In this document: piece after piece, positions 27,201 to 39,860 of the stretch | Layout of the letters: each line of letters opens with the position of its first letter | Numbering within the stretch: the first letter of the stretch is position 1 | Assembly (NCBI GenBank): GCA_902702965.1 | Contig: CACRXP010000001.1 | Span: 3,144,159-3,208,158 of the forward strand | Source of the DNA: Spirometra erinaceieuropaei | Taxonomy: Eukaryota; Platyhelminthes; Cestoda; Diphyllobothriidea; Diphyllobothriidae | DNA length: 64,000 nucleotides | Direction of reading: 5' to 3' | The notes under the pieces: model-generated | The model's input: the letters and a program-made list of their open reading frames with translations, nothing else | Databases searched by the model: none | What the model was told of the DNA's origin: nothing | Program-made: the position numbers and the translations under genes

Positions 27201-28067
27201 TACTAAACGCGTTTTTAATACGCGGTTGCAGATGCTCTTCCATAAGACCGGTGGGAAAAAAGAAGTAACGAGGTTTAGTATGTCGTATGCCGGAATAACG
27301 GTTAACTATTCGTTTTCCAACTCACCAGGTGTTTTAGTCCCATAATTTAACCGCTTTGGGCTGATAAAAGTTTGCCGCTGTGTACCCTCATATTTGGTGT
27401 TTTCATCCAAAGTGCCGTAAGTGGCACTGTGGCTGTAAAAAAACAAACCTTTTTAGGGCAGTTAAGTCAAGCTTCTGAGTGATTTACCGCTAAGATAGGC
27501 ATTTTGAGGCCCCTTCATGCTGGCAAAGATTGGTTTCTGAGATTTCAGCCCCCGAACTCCAACCTGCTCGTGGGGTCGACAAGAGTGTTTTTATCCGTGG
27601 TACATTAACCATCTTGCTATCATCGAATTCATCAACAATTTTCCACAGAGTTTTGAATTCTGTAAAATTCTGACAATATTAGGGCAAAATCTTAGCAAAA
27701 AATAACACACTTCACCCAAAAAATTCCCAGAATTGATTTCGGAGTTGAACATTCTGGGGCAGGCGGAATTCTGGGTAATAAGAATCAGAGATTAAAGCAG
27801 TCGTCTAAGCCTCTTATTGGTTCCTAGTCAAGCCGTGCAAACATGTCTTTTTCGTAATTTTTAAGTCAACATTTTAGCAGGGCAGTTTCGTTGACCATGG
27901 TATCTTCCTCAATGGTGGCTGCCAAACACTGACTGGAAGGGGATTACATGCGTTGCGTAAGATCGCAGCTGTTTCATCGGAAGAATATTTTCTACGTTTT
28001 TTGTCAATTTGTGTTTGTTTGAAATGAATTTTAGTCCTTAAATAGCAATTCCACTTTTCACTCTAAG

Positions 28068-28559
28068 ACGACCTGACCGGGGTCTGCATCTACAAGACGT
28101 CTTCTGGCAATCGTATCCCCACTACTGATGATGCGGGATGTCCGCCCAAAAACTCAGGTTCCAGCTCAGAGGTAGCACGTGTGCTATACATCCACCCAGA
28201 CCGACAACAGATCTTTGCCTGTTCGACCAGCGACTTCTACGGACAAGCGACGATCATGTGGTTCGGCAGCCGCATTGATTCAGACTCTGCCGGGCCACCA
28301 GCATGGCAGGATCTCTCTAACATGACTTCCATCGCGGAACTTAGACGCGGTGGCGTAAACTTGGCTAGCTATATCAAAACCGTGTCTCTTCGTCTTCCAG
28401 CTCTTGGGTTGGCCGAGTCGTTGATATCACGCCAGGATAACGAGGCAGTCCAGCTCCGTTTGAATGCCCTTCAGTGTCGTGGCTATGCAACTACGCTCAC
28501 AAGCCGATCCAGACCTGCCGAGTCCACGATATTTGACCAAGTACTCTTGAAACCCTACG
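28068..28559 (+). CDS. Nephrin-like gene, exon D (end of one Ig domain plus a full one)
   Basis: This 492-nt exon has phase 1 at both ends, acceptor CACTCTAAG and donor GTGAGT. The first part (DLTGVCIYKTSSGNR, then an acidic, Cys- and Ser-containing stretch, then EVARVLYIHPD) looks like the F-G region of an Ig domain followed by the linker. The rest is an Ig domain: QIFACSTSDFYGQ (B-strand Cys), IMWFGSR (C-strand Trp), a long middle section (SNMTSIAELRRGG... LRLPALGL), then LRLNALQCRGYATTL (F-strand Cys) and FDQVLLKPY (G strand). The C-to-C spacing is again unusually long. The exon joins directly to exon E through a Val codon. The open frame starts upstream of any ATG, as expected for an internal exon. 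Exact homology to numbered nephrin Ig repeats is uncertain. Confidence 0.87.
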
Positions 28560-29596
28560 GTGAGTTGAGTTCTACGCGCTATCCTAGCGCGTGTTTGCTT
28601 CCTCTTTAGGCCTTCTTTAATTCTCGAGCTGAGAGACACGCTCAACCATCCGAGACCGTTGCTGAAAGACGCCTTGGGCATGAACGGATGATAAGGGAAG
28701 GTTTGGGCTTCACCCATGCAGAAGCTTCCCAAAAGTAAACACAGATTCTTATGAGGGCTCGAATCGCTTAACGTTACCAGGATATGCGTTAAATGCCATA
28801 TTCTGTCCTCAATTATAACCAGAAACTTCACTGTTCACAGTGTCTCACGTCCATTTTTGGGGCTTTTCTCGTGCATGCCAAAGAAGGCATTTTTATGATG
28901 CATTATATTTTGTGGCAAGTCTCCAGTTAATTGCCTCATTTATTATGCCGAGGAAACCAACATCCATATTTTGTTTACGAGGTAACCATCTTTTTAATTA
29001 ACCTCTCTCCCAACTGACAATTGCTATTAAACTAACAATACAAGGCCAAACACGCAACATAGTCCGTAATGTCGCCAATCAGTCTACTTTTTAGACACGC
29101 TTTTGGAACCAGTGACCTTTGCACAACTTGCTGTATAACATTCAATGAAATTTTGAAAAAACTAAGAGCCCATGCCCGCCTTTCATATCCTTTCAATTTA
29201 TACTCCAATAAATCTGTACTAAATGTTATAATCACAGTTTTTGTGTATCTTGAGGCAAATGTCTACCATGTCGCACACAGGCTCAGAGAAATAGCTCCGG
29301 CTGGATCAGGTTCTGCCTGCGAGAATTCTGGTGTTGAAAATGTTTGGCCAAGAGTCCATTAAAAAGGTGGTGCCTCGGAATGCTTCTGACTATTTTTCGA
29401 CTCATCTTGCTTAATACAGGAGCGGTATCAGGGGAGAGATTACAAATTAGATTGAACCGCAAATAAAACAGCGCGAACTCTCGTGAACATATTCAGCCGT
29501 CGCCCGGCATCAGTTCTCCGATGAAAGTACTCCACATCGAACATCTACTTGGGCACCCTCTACGTAGTTCTGAACTTACTCCTTCATTTTCTCATT

Positions 29597-30436
29597 TACA
29601 GTGTTTAATCGATCTCATGAAGTGTTGGTCGAAATTCTGAAAAGCGTTTTCGATTAGGAAACATTACTTAAGTGGGATTTTCGATGACCTCATAAATTAA
29701 AATATATCTTATAGAAAACGTGTAAAAAATATGCTTTTTTGCTCGTTTGGTAGAAAGTCACATTGTCTTCATAGTTTATGCTTGAGGAGAGTGTATATTT
29801 GGGGTTTAAAAAAGTCTCTAATTATGAGATTTTTAAGACCGTGCGACGTCCATACATACAGCATCGCACATGTCTGTTTGCCAATGCTCCTCATGAAATG
29901 TGCAACATAGCCCGCATCCACTGAAAAATTTTATGAACTCCACATGGTATCCTTTCGAAGCCATAGACGAATATATGATTTTTATGCGAAAAGCATGCAC
30001 GCTGTAGACTGGAATGACAAAACGCCGATGCAACGGCTGATCTGCCCAAAGTTATGGGGTGTTGAAAGACCTTTTCAAAACCTAAGTATACATTTTCTTC
30101 GGGTATAAAATGTGAAGTGAATGTGGTTTTCTACCAAAAAAGAAAACGAAAGCATATTTTGTGCATGTTTTCTATAAAATATATTTGAATTTCTAAGACC
30201 GTCGTAAATCAGTGTGAAAGATGCATGCTAATTAAGTGGACATTTTTAACGAGTGTATTTTCTGCAGGAGGTCGACAAGAAGGGCATTCAAAAGCCGACA
30301 TCCTGGCGGGTCCAAAATACTACAAAACTATATCGCATGATAATCATTATTGACACCTCACCTAAGTAATCCTTCCTAATCGAAAACGCACTTCAGAATT
30401 TCAGCCAACATTTCGTGAAATCAGTCACGCCCTGTA
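29597..30436. mobile_element. Foldback/MITE-like element, copy 4 (second subfamily, shortened)
   Basis: The left end TACAGTGTTTAATCGATC with CATGAAGTGTTGGTCG pairs imperfectly with the right end (CAACATTTCGTGAAATCAGTC...CCTGTA). Internal arm blocks match copies 3 and 6. At about 840 bp it is about 155 bp shorter than copy 3. Terminal TA is present on both sides. It is non-coding. Confidence 0.85.
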
Positions 30437-33052
30437 TCTGGCCCCCTCGGAGACATCTATGGTGGCTGGTTATATGACTTAAAAAAATAATTTTTTTCTG
30501 GCCGATTGCAAATGTTCAACTTCATGCACTGACAGAGAAATAAACTGCAGTGGAATATCGCCGTTCTACCAAAAGAGGAGTGTAGCTCGCCAAAAGACAC
30601 GTGCTTATCGTTTGCCGTTTCTAGTAACCAAATCGGCCAATCATTTTCCTAGGGCCAGATGGCCTCTGCAGGGTTCGCCTTCAGATCAGATGCTTAGGTA
30701 CTTTGTGTTGACTACTCCGTTTTGAGAAATTCAAAATTCGACATTCGCAAATGACGATGTCCACAGTATGCTCCTCTACGCGTGCCATGCACGACCTGTT
30801 CCTCAGCGCCCGTACCAGACTGCAGTGGGCGCGGCTGGGATCTCAGGTCAGTGAGAGTGTCATAAAGGCGATATTAAGAAGGAGACATCGCGACCTGATA
30901 ATCAGTCCTGAAAGGGACCGAGTTATTTAGTTGCCACAACTCCTGGGGCACCTTGATATATATTTATACACGTCGGACTTCTTATACTGAATACAAATTC
31001 CCAGTATTGACCTCATTCACCCCGTCTCCACGTTTGCATGTGTCGACTATCCGAGTCTGTCCGTTAACTGGTGGTGGAATTGTTTTAAAAATTTACCAGT
31101 TATATCGGATGTTTGGTCTTTCGCAGTTACGAGATCGACCCTGTATTTATTGCATTCCTTCAGAATAGAGACACAGAACCCACTCCCTCTTTTTAAGAAA
31201 TGTTGGACAAATGGCTTCCACCCCTTGGGAAGGACATGTAAAGGAATCTTGGCGATTTCCTGTCCTCTGCGTTTACGCTGATGACTACATAGTAACTGAT
31301 ATCTAGTTAAGTGTTAGTGGATGAAAGAGCTGAGACAAGCGGGAAGGCTCAATGATGTAAACATTGCCAGCCGCGCAATAGCAAATGTTTTCGGACTGTG
31401 CTGTCTGATTAGATTAAACCGTATGATGGCATTTGTGCCCCAGTCGCCGTAGCTGCAGACTTTAGATGCGATATTTCAAAACTGAACGATGCACGGGACT
31501 TGCGCTGTCATACTTTTGTTTCACCTTCGAAGCCGAATTCAAGACTGGACCCGGAAGGCTGGTCCGATAAATATGGCAATGTGAAGATTTTTCATAGCTA
31601 CTACTCCTTCGGTGTCGTCAGTTCATCTCTGACAGTAGACATCGCGAGATCTTTCAATTGTCTCTATGGGTGCCCCAACCTCTTTGTTCAGGGACAAATT
31701 AAGATTTCCAAGATTTATTCCTTTTAGTAGAGACAAACAGCACATTTAAGAACGCCGATGTGGAAGCATATACCCTGGAGAAGCTCTTACTCGCTCATGT
31801 GTGTTTATCCAATTTCAAAAGTCCTCTATGCTGGGTTCCGTGACCTTTGGTGCTTTAGGACGTGAAATCTGAAGATCTTCAAAGCACCTGACTAAGTCCG
31901 TCTCTCCTAAGCAGTCCACTTTAAGCCCAGATCAGATCTGGTTCACACAGTAATTTATGAACTGCAAGTGCCGTATAAGGCAATTACTGGCATTGCTAGA
32001 GTAAAAAGCACACTGCAGAAGGAGTTTCCGGATGGTGTTTCCATCTGACGCCTAATGGAATAATTCAAGCCTTATTTTTGACGACACAGTGCTGCGGAAA
32101 GAGTCCCCAGTCATGCAAACAAATTATGAATGCAGTTTGTGTCTGGTTATACTTCCGCCGCGTTGCCACAGGCAGTTTTAAAGCCACCTGTACTGCTCAA
32201 CGTTTGCCAAGCTGCCTTTGTGTGCCCACTCCCAGCATTTTCGGATGTTCCATTGTGTCAACATTTGGAGGAAAACAATAGTAGCAATGCGTTTTTGCAC
32301 ACAACGTCAGCAGCCACCGGGACTTGATATTGCGTCTTAGACTTCACACACTCAACATCCTCCGTCTATTGTGTTTGTCAAAAACGACGACGACGTGTTT
32401 GTGATATGCCGGTGTGCAGTTGAGAGCACGGGATATGATCTATGAAGGGATTTCGCGGCAACAACTTTGTTTTCCCCATCCGAGATGAACTTACCGCAAG
32501 TTGTTAATTTACTTGGTGAAGGCCACTAAGGGGGTTTGGGGGACGATTGTCTAATGAGGACGGAGGTGCCGTATTTGTCCGGGCGGTAACACCTTGTTCG
32601 CATGGCATCAATTCATACTTACTGTGGTGGCAGTGGTATGGTAGCAGCATGATCGGTATCCTCGATGGAGGAGGGCGTATAATGACCCGTCTTCGCCTGT
32701 ATACCGGCAAAATTCTGAGTAGTTGTGGAACTTTCAAAGCTGCTGCAAACCACCGGCCCAAGGTTGTCTTTTAGGGTTTCAACGTGTGGAGACGAATTTT
32801 TGAATTCCAGAGTAAGAAAGAAAACTGATCGGACGCCGGGGGCATTTTTTTATCTCTCGGAGCTTTCATACTCGTGCAGGAGTTCATCGTGAGAGATAAA
32901 AGCAACAGCAGCAGAAGCAGAACAAGTAACGCTTGCAGGTGGTACAAGTCAGACAAACATCAGTGACTCCAGTCTGCGAATGACTTTGCAGAGCTCTGGA
33001 GGCCAGCACTAAATCGGTACATTGATTGACCGACTTTTTATCAGAGACTCAG

Positions 33053-33345
33053 ACTTGAAATAATTCTCTGCCTGTCTTGCTATCGGAATAGGCGCTAATC
33101 TTCGTGACTGCGAAGTTGGACCCGTGACCCGTTTCGAGTGTGTTGGCAGCCACATGCGATAATTGGACACCTCATTGTACAGTCAGTGTACGTTCTTGTA
33201 TGCGCGAGAAGAACACGCACTCAGTCTGACCTGTGTAATTACGAGGACATTTTGGGCACGAGATTCGATGCACCACACCCGACTGCACACTGGGATGTAA
33301 TAGGTCCTTGAGTTCCATGTAATCCACACACCTAGTCACGCAGCA
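33053..33345 (-). mobile_element. Penelope-like element, GIY-YIG tail (relic, second copy)
   Basis: On the minus strand this reads CVTRCVDYMELKDLL, then GVVHRISCPKCPRNYTGQTE, and, after a stop, HVAANTLETGHG and SKTGRELFQV. The block order is the same as at 7751-8242, and the Gly-Gln-Thr motif is better kept here. At least one in-frame stop separates the GQT block from the His-rich block, so it cannot be functional. It sits directly next to a LINE tail in the opposite orientation. Confidence 0.65.
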
Positions 33346-33514
33346 ATGCGCTAGGTCAGCTTCGAAAGGTCCTTTATGTATGGCAGAGCATGCCATACCA
33401 TCGGTTGCGCCCGCCGGATGCGAACACGTAGGCCAACCTGCCACACATTCACCATCACCACCCCCACCTCCAGCAATGTGGACTCGGTCCATATCTGACC
33501 TCATTACGATCGCG

Positions 33515-34063
33515 AGTTCACCTCACACATCGGATTGGTCGGCCACTTGCGCACCCATCGCAGAGAGACTGGCGAACCATTGCCTGGAGCATCAACCGGC
33601 GTTCGTCACATCCTCCCTAACTGCCCTCCGTAACCCCTACTCCCCCCCCCCTACATTCAGCCACCGCATGGGCCTTTTCGTTCATATGCGTATCCACGAA
33701 ATCGGAATTAACCGCGATATCGACACACCTAGCACATCCTGCACACCCAAAATTCCTAGTTCAATAAACACCTCATCGCCAAGCGCGCCCACCACCAACA
33801 GTCGCGCCACCACCACCATCACCACTGTAACCGACTCCGACAACTCCCGACGTATCCTACCCACACCGTTGCCGTACAGTCGTCACTCACGCCTGCCTGG
33901 TCGGTGACCTGCGAATCCATCGGGCGGGGACTGGTGAACCAGTGCCCGGAGCACCAGCATACACCAGACACACTCGCCTCAACTGCCCGTACTGCCCTCG
34001 CACATTCAGCCACTGCATCAGCCTGCTGGGCAACATGCGCATTCACAGAAACCTGAGGTAGAC
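33515..34063 (+). mobile_element. LINE 3' tail with C2H2 zinc fingers (relic)
   Basis: Three finger-related pieces are visible, in more than one frame. They are GLVGHLRTHRRETGEPLPGA (about 33533-33592), TFSHRMGLFVHMRIHE (about 33652-33702), and a better-kept stretch at about 33901-34063 with GDLRIHRAGTGEPVPGAP and CPYCPRTFSHC ending in a stop. The repeated GTGEPVPGAP linker and CPxCPRTF finger are, to my knowledge, a hallmark of the C terminus of a LINE abundant in tapeworm genomes. In the last finger the expected His of the G-H-M-R-I-H motif is Asn. Frames shift between pieces, and no reverse transcriptase is present upstream. A Thr/Ser/Pro-rich section (33720-33900) separates the finger pairs. 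A related minus-strand copy is at 12461-12950. Confidence 0.68.
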
Positions 34064-34159
34064 AGCCACCGGTTACACCACATCATGACGCCTTTCCCCA
34101 CCAACACCTGCACCGCACAACAACTTTACCCACCACCGCACAGTGCTAGCACTCAGCTG

Positions 34160-35650
34160 ACACCTCTCTCTCTCTCTTAAGTGGGAGGTGTCCTTCGCGG
34201 GTCCTTCTCCGTGCGGCTCTCCTGCCGCATGTGAGACCCGAGTCTGAGATTATTACGGTGCTCCAAGCGCTGTGGCTTGGAAGGCTGCCAACTGACGCCT
34301 CAACTCAGTCCGCGCACTCTGCCCAGTTGCGTGTGTTTTTGTGGAGTGGCGGACTGGTGGACCGAGAGTCCCGGCTGCAACGGCTCCTTCCCAATGTGAC
34401 CTCTGACACTCTCAAGCATGTGAAGAGTGTGTGTGCGTGTTGCATAGGCAGTACCTCTCAGCCGATGACTGATTGGTTACCCAGCCTTTGAAGAGTGATG
34501 GCTTAAGCAAATCCAGGGCTGCGTGTAACCCTTCTGAGCCTCAAGGAATGTAAGCGTCTGCTGTGTCAGGATCAGCAAGCCATGGCACTCGCAGTCTGGT
34601 GTGCGCTGGCTGTTCTCTGGCATCTGGTTCTCTGTCGGCAGATGCGCTAGCCCTCCCGGTGGGTATACAGGTCGTGAGCATGGATGCGCAGTCATCCTCG
34701 TCCTTCTGACCCGTTGTGGTGCTTGTGGTGTCCAGCGGTGTGAATGTGTGCAGGTTGAACGCCACCATAATCAGGGCTAATCCTATTTTGGAGAGAGAAG
34801 GCGGAAGACGCCAGAATGAGGGATTTATTGTGCACAGAACGCGGTGTTGTCCTCTCAGGCGGCAGTGGCCACTGGCGACGCCAGGGTTGGTATTGACTGC
34901 ATCCAGTCATGCCTGAGAGTCCTTGAGATAGTGGTGGCAGTCGCTTTTGTAGGCTCGAGGACCAAGCTCAAGTGGTGTCCAGTCAGCGTGTGTTGCATTT
35001 GCCGAGGGGTGATGTTCCAGTGGCTCGTTTTGCTGGTTGCAGGGGGTGGCGCGTTCAAGTGGCCGCATGGGCAGCTGCGACTGCGCGGACGCAGGTATGC
35101 CCGAGCTGTTGGTCGTGTGACTTCAGATTAGCTCGTCTGGGACGGCTCGCTGCAAGGGATGAATGACCTTGAGGCAGCGAGGTCTTGAACAATGACGCCA
35201 GACCAGTCAGGATGGCTAGTCGCCACATGCTTATTGTTGATTAAAATCATGGTCAAGTGACTGTTATGGGTCAAGTGGTGTGGTGGTACGCCCAGGTAGG
35301 GGTCCGGCCGTGCCAGCCACCTGCATCCTCCATCAACTCTGGTCGTCTTGACTATGTCTCGATACCGGACCTGGGTGTGGGGAGGTGAGAGTGCGGTAGA
35401 CCCTGCGCAAGTCTACTCACATTATGAAAGAAATCACGCTCAAGCCACCGTGCCTGCTTCAGCTTGCTATGAAGCGCACGGCGAACATTGTAGGGCACAA
35501 CGGTCGAACTGCCACATTTGCTATGAAAATGGCGCTTTCGTAAATACCGGAAGTAGGAGAACTCTTTGCCCCTATACAAACAGGCGGTTATCGAGGGTCT
35601 GTACTTGGACTAGATTTTTCCGCTCCACCTGACCCCTCGTCACGCTTCTG
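34160..35650. repeat. GC-rich block of probable mobile-element origin
   Basis: After a short (CT)n tract at about 34164-34178 the base composition becomes clearly GC-rich compared with the flanking introns. Many overlapping open frames result, as expected from composition alone. An 18-base stretch, GTGGCTTGGAAGGCTGCC (34272-34289), recurs as its reverse complement at 11977-11994, which supports a dispersed repeat. I could not assign it to a class. Confidence 0.4.
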
Positions 35651-37024
35651 ATTGCAGCGTGAATGATCGTACATATGTCTGATGCTGATGGTTTTGATCC
35701 CTCTTGTACACTCGACTAAAACGGTTTTTCCCACCAACTGCGTAGGCTTCTCAATATTTGTAACGAAAAGCAACTTCTACCTCCTGTAGACTCCTGATGC
35801 TCCCAGGATGACGGCTCATTTGGAAAGGAAACTGGTATGCATGCAAATCCGTCCCACTGTTCTGTGAAGTCGCGGCTGCTTTAGTAGTCATTCGTGCGGA
35901 ATTTAACGTTGCTGGATCCCTGCAAATGACCTAGCCGCCAAGCCGTTTGATAAATACTGCTCTCGGATTACGTTTTGATGACTTAAGTCAGTAAGTTTTC
36001 AAGAAAGTTGTTTATCTAGATTGAGACTAGCCGGGTAAACTGTTTGAGTAGTAAATAACCAACTGCTCCGCGGGTACGTGGAATCTCCTTTAGGCTTAAT
36101 CGCACTAATCCCGCGTTTTGGACGGATAGCACCATACGTGGACTATAAAAAGACAGGCGCCTATCACTCTAGATACTCCTCCAATATTAAAAATCTGTCA
36201 AATTAACATAATCATCAATAGTTCTCATTCAGCGATTGTTTCGCCAATTCAAGTGGACTTTCCAACAATGTTGCGATTCAGTGTTTGCTTCCCACTCTCT
36301 CATTTCTGCAGCAGGTTCTTGAACTTGCAAACTGAAATACCTCTGTCCTCTCACTGATATGCATAACGAGTCGTCACTGTGGGCAGTAGTTTTCCACGCA
36401 TAAACGACAAACGACGAATAGCAGAATATTTCCGGTCGCACCCAGGAGAGACTGAGCCCGTGAATCAACGCGAGAGTACTAATCTGAACGGCCAGTTACA
36501 AATGTATCCAAATCTCGAACCAGTCGGTAGGTTAGATGAGGCTGTCTGATGACAGCGAGTAAGCCGAAAGCGGTCGTTTCATTTATCTCTCCCTTGTGTT
36601 GGCAGTGCTTTTCAATAACCTGTGTCGCAAATTTCAAGCAACTTCATTTCGCCGTCTGTGTCTTAAATGGCTAGGTTTGGAGGAACTAGTTCACTTAGCT
36701 TTATCCGAGAGCAGGACTTCTCCAAGCTGCAAGATCTACTTAAATAGACCTGCGCAGCTAGAAAAGTTCTGTGGAATATTATCAGGGGATAATCTCCTGT
36801 CTGCTCATAGAACTGATTTTTGAAGGATTAAAAAATCCGTTTTTAACTCTCGCCGCAACCATCGCTTCGGCAAGCCAACATGCACGATGTGCTTGCATGA
36901 AAGACATAGGAGAAGACACCTCGCCAAGTAGCTCTGCGCGGAGATTTGTCTTCCTGTGCAGACTTTTGGAAGGGAGAGGAAATAGATACTGGGTGTGGGA
37001 GGCAGAGACGGTGAGGATGGAAAC

Positions 37025-37064
37025 GAGGAGGAGGAGGAGGAGGAGGAGGAGGAGGAGGAGGAGG
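37025..37064. repeat. (AGG)n microsatellite
   Basis: About thirteen uninterrupted AGG/GGA units, followed by G-rich sequence. A smaller imperfect GGA array lies at about 53281-53320. Confidence 0.9.
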
Positions 37065-37488
37065 GGGAGAGAAGCAGAATTATGTCTCTTCAAAGGTCGA
37101 CCGCCTCCTGCATTCTTTGCCTCAGGCCATAATCAGCTAATTTTACAGCTCTTTCGCCCTCAGTTTTCATCGTGGCACTGACTTTCAATTTCCAGTATGT
37201 GATATGAACTCTCCGAGATATCTTTGAATAGCAATCAGTCTAACACACAATCACGCGTAGTGCTGTATTTTGCGAATTGCGGTCGATCGATAGGAGAGAT
37301 ACTGCTGCGCAAGCCTGCTAACTCCGGTTAGGATGATTTTTATTCACTTCTTTTGTCTTGAGATAAGAGATATTTTCATTTGCACTATAAGCCAAAAACA
37401 ATACGCGGTTGCAGACTGTCCACATGAATGTTGTGGGAAAACGCAATTTTCAGGCAGTTGTTTTTTCCGCTGCTGTCGGTGATAATGC

Positions 37489-37788
<300 letters not shown>

Positions 37789-39860
37789 GCGATCAGTCCC
37801 CTCAGACCGGTGAAAACCTTGAAAACTCACAGAAAGTGTCAAATGTTTGGTTTCTATCGGCAGTTTTGTTCACCAGAATTATATGTCAACAATGTCAGTC
37901 AAATGGAAGACCTGAATGCATTTCTTTTCCAGTAACCCGCGGAATAGCTCCCCGCCCTATTTTCCCCTGAAGACCCCTGCCACACAAAATCGCCACCAGT
38001 GGTGTGTATACACCTCATTTTCCTACCCTTCCTTCGCACGTGTTCGATTACCAGCCTTTACACATTTTATGTAAATAAGCAGCGGAAGCGTTTTGGATGA
38101 TATCACACGTTTTACTAGTAGTAAAGACAGAAATAGACGACCACCGATGTTCCAGTTGCTGCAGCTGCGTCATCACAACGCTCCTCCTCTCCGTTAACCT
38201 TGCTGACTCTCGGGCTCAAGCACTGCAAGTAAACGCAACAACCCCTCCTTTCCCTCTGTCGTCCACGATGTTTTCAGAAGTCAGAATACGGTCTGGCTGT
38301 CGAGTTGTCGAGTCTTTAGCTGGGGAATTACAGAGCTGCTCCGCCAGTACAGTGTTTCTGCGCCCGATCCAGACAGATCCTTCCCATAGATACTCAAAAC
38401 AGGAAGGCGTGTTTTCGACTGACAGACCTTCTGATAAACTCTATCTGCCTTTATCGGAGCCCGCTTTCTTACCTCCTCCTCGGAGGCAAGGGAACGACAC
38501 TCAAGTTGCACGCGATTCGGTTCAGGCTGCCACCCAACAACAATGCAGAGACAGAGAGAGAGAGATAATTATGACTGCCTTTTATCAGTTCGAATAAAGG
38601 TGGTCTCTGTGCGAGGGCACCTCACGCACATAAACAAACAAATGCATACACATAAAAGGCATGAAACTGCGGTGGGGGAGGGGGGGGATAATGGGGACTC
38701 CGTTCCGTCCAACATTCTGTTGGTAATGGACAAAACCTACCGTCCGTTGCACAGCATGGAATACTAGAATTGCTACAAGCGGTGGTAGGTGACGCGGTAG
38801 GGAACATGCTTGGCGATGCCTCAGTGAGTCGTCTAGACTTCATACAGTCCTACTCCTCCTCCTCCTGCCCACCCGCATGAACAGCCCTTAAAGGAAGCAC
38901 GCAATCCGTAAAAAATAGAGATAGCAAATCAGCTGGAAGGAAAAACAGATGCGGGAAAGCGTCTAAGGCCAAAAGAGAATTCGAAATTTCCACAATTCAA
39001 GGAGATAAATTACCGCATTAGCAGGGCTAGTTGGGTTGATAGACATAACCTAGTAGAGGAGGCATCAGTTCACCCTGCAGTTGGCAGTGCGCCTCCAATG
39101 CTTTCGGAAGATCTAACCGTAACCACCCTAAAGGGTCTGAAACGGCTAATGTGAGTTTCGTCATTTCCGAGAGGTTCTGTTTCTTCGCTAGTCGTGGAGA
39201 TAAAGAGGGGTAATGGGGGGATCTCGCCAGCACAAGACGAATGCCGATGAAATAAATAACTGTTAGAAGTAAACTCCGAACACATTTTTCGCTCCAGAGC
39301 TGACGCACATCATGCCAGTTTTACAGTTTAACTTTGACTTGAATTGTCAGCGAACGTCTCGCTTTTGCAACATTTTGGCCGATTTGCGAAAGATCCCTTC
39401 CTCGCAAGCCAAATATTTTGTGCAACCTTCAATGACAGATCCTCAGAAATTGATTGTATTTTTGGAACAGACTGATAGAAGTAACAACATGGATCATCCA
39501 TTGTGTTTGGCGAGCGCTAATCGCAAGTTGCTTTCGAGAATCAAATACGGTCCATACATGTAGTTTATTATCGAGAGAACATAGTATGCTGGGCAATAAG
39601 CAATTCTTCAAGGCTTTCTGTTACTAGTAAGAAGGTGTCCGTCTTTCATTTATGACAGCAACTGAGATCTGAGCTTCACTAAAAAAGGTGTTACTGAGAA
39701 TGAACAATGTTCACAGTTTTGAAACGTTGTAATTCCAATCAAACAACAATAGCAATGTCCAATCCGTGACCTGATTGCAGATAGCTGTCAATGATGCTCC
39801 GACACTATTCACTGGTACACATGAGATCCGAATCTCGGTCAAGTGGGTCATTGACCATAA

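Larger units (their letters stand above)
16713..28067 (+). other. Intron(s) C-D, probably hiding further exon(s)
   Basis: This stretch of about 11.4 kb holds one foldback copy (17515-18511) and a CA/TA-rich tract (about 19663-19745). Exons C and D are phase-compatible (T + AC gives Tyr). However, exon D opens with what looks like the tail of an Ig domain whose front is not in exon C, so at least one exon is probably missing here. A candidate lies at 24131-24202. ORFs such as 26842-27345 (167 codons) and 25188-25455 have no domain I recognise. Confidence 0.55.

Noticed and set aside
26842..27345. 167-codon open frame in intron C-D
   Set aside because: No recognisable domain, and one or two frames of this length are expected by chance in 64 kb over six frames.
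38097..38597. 166-codon open frame with a hydrophobic start
   Set aside because: No domain, no supporting splice or promoter signals, low-complexity end. It cannot be told from chance.
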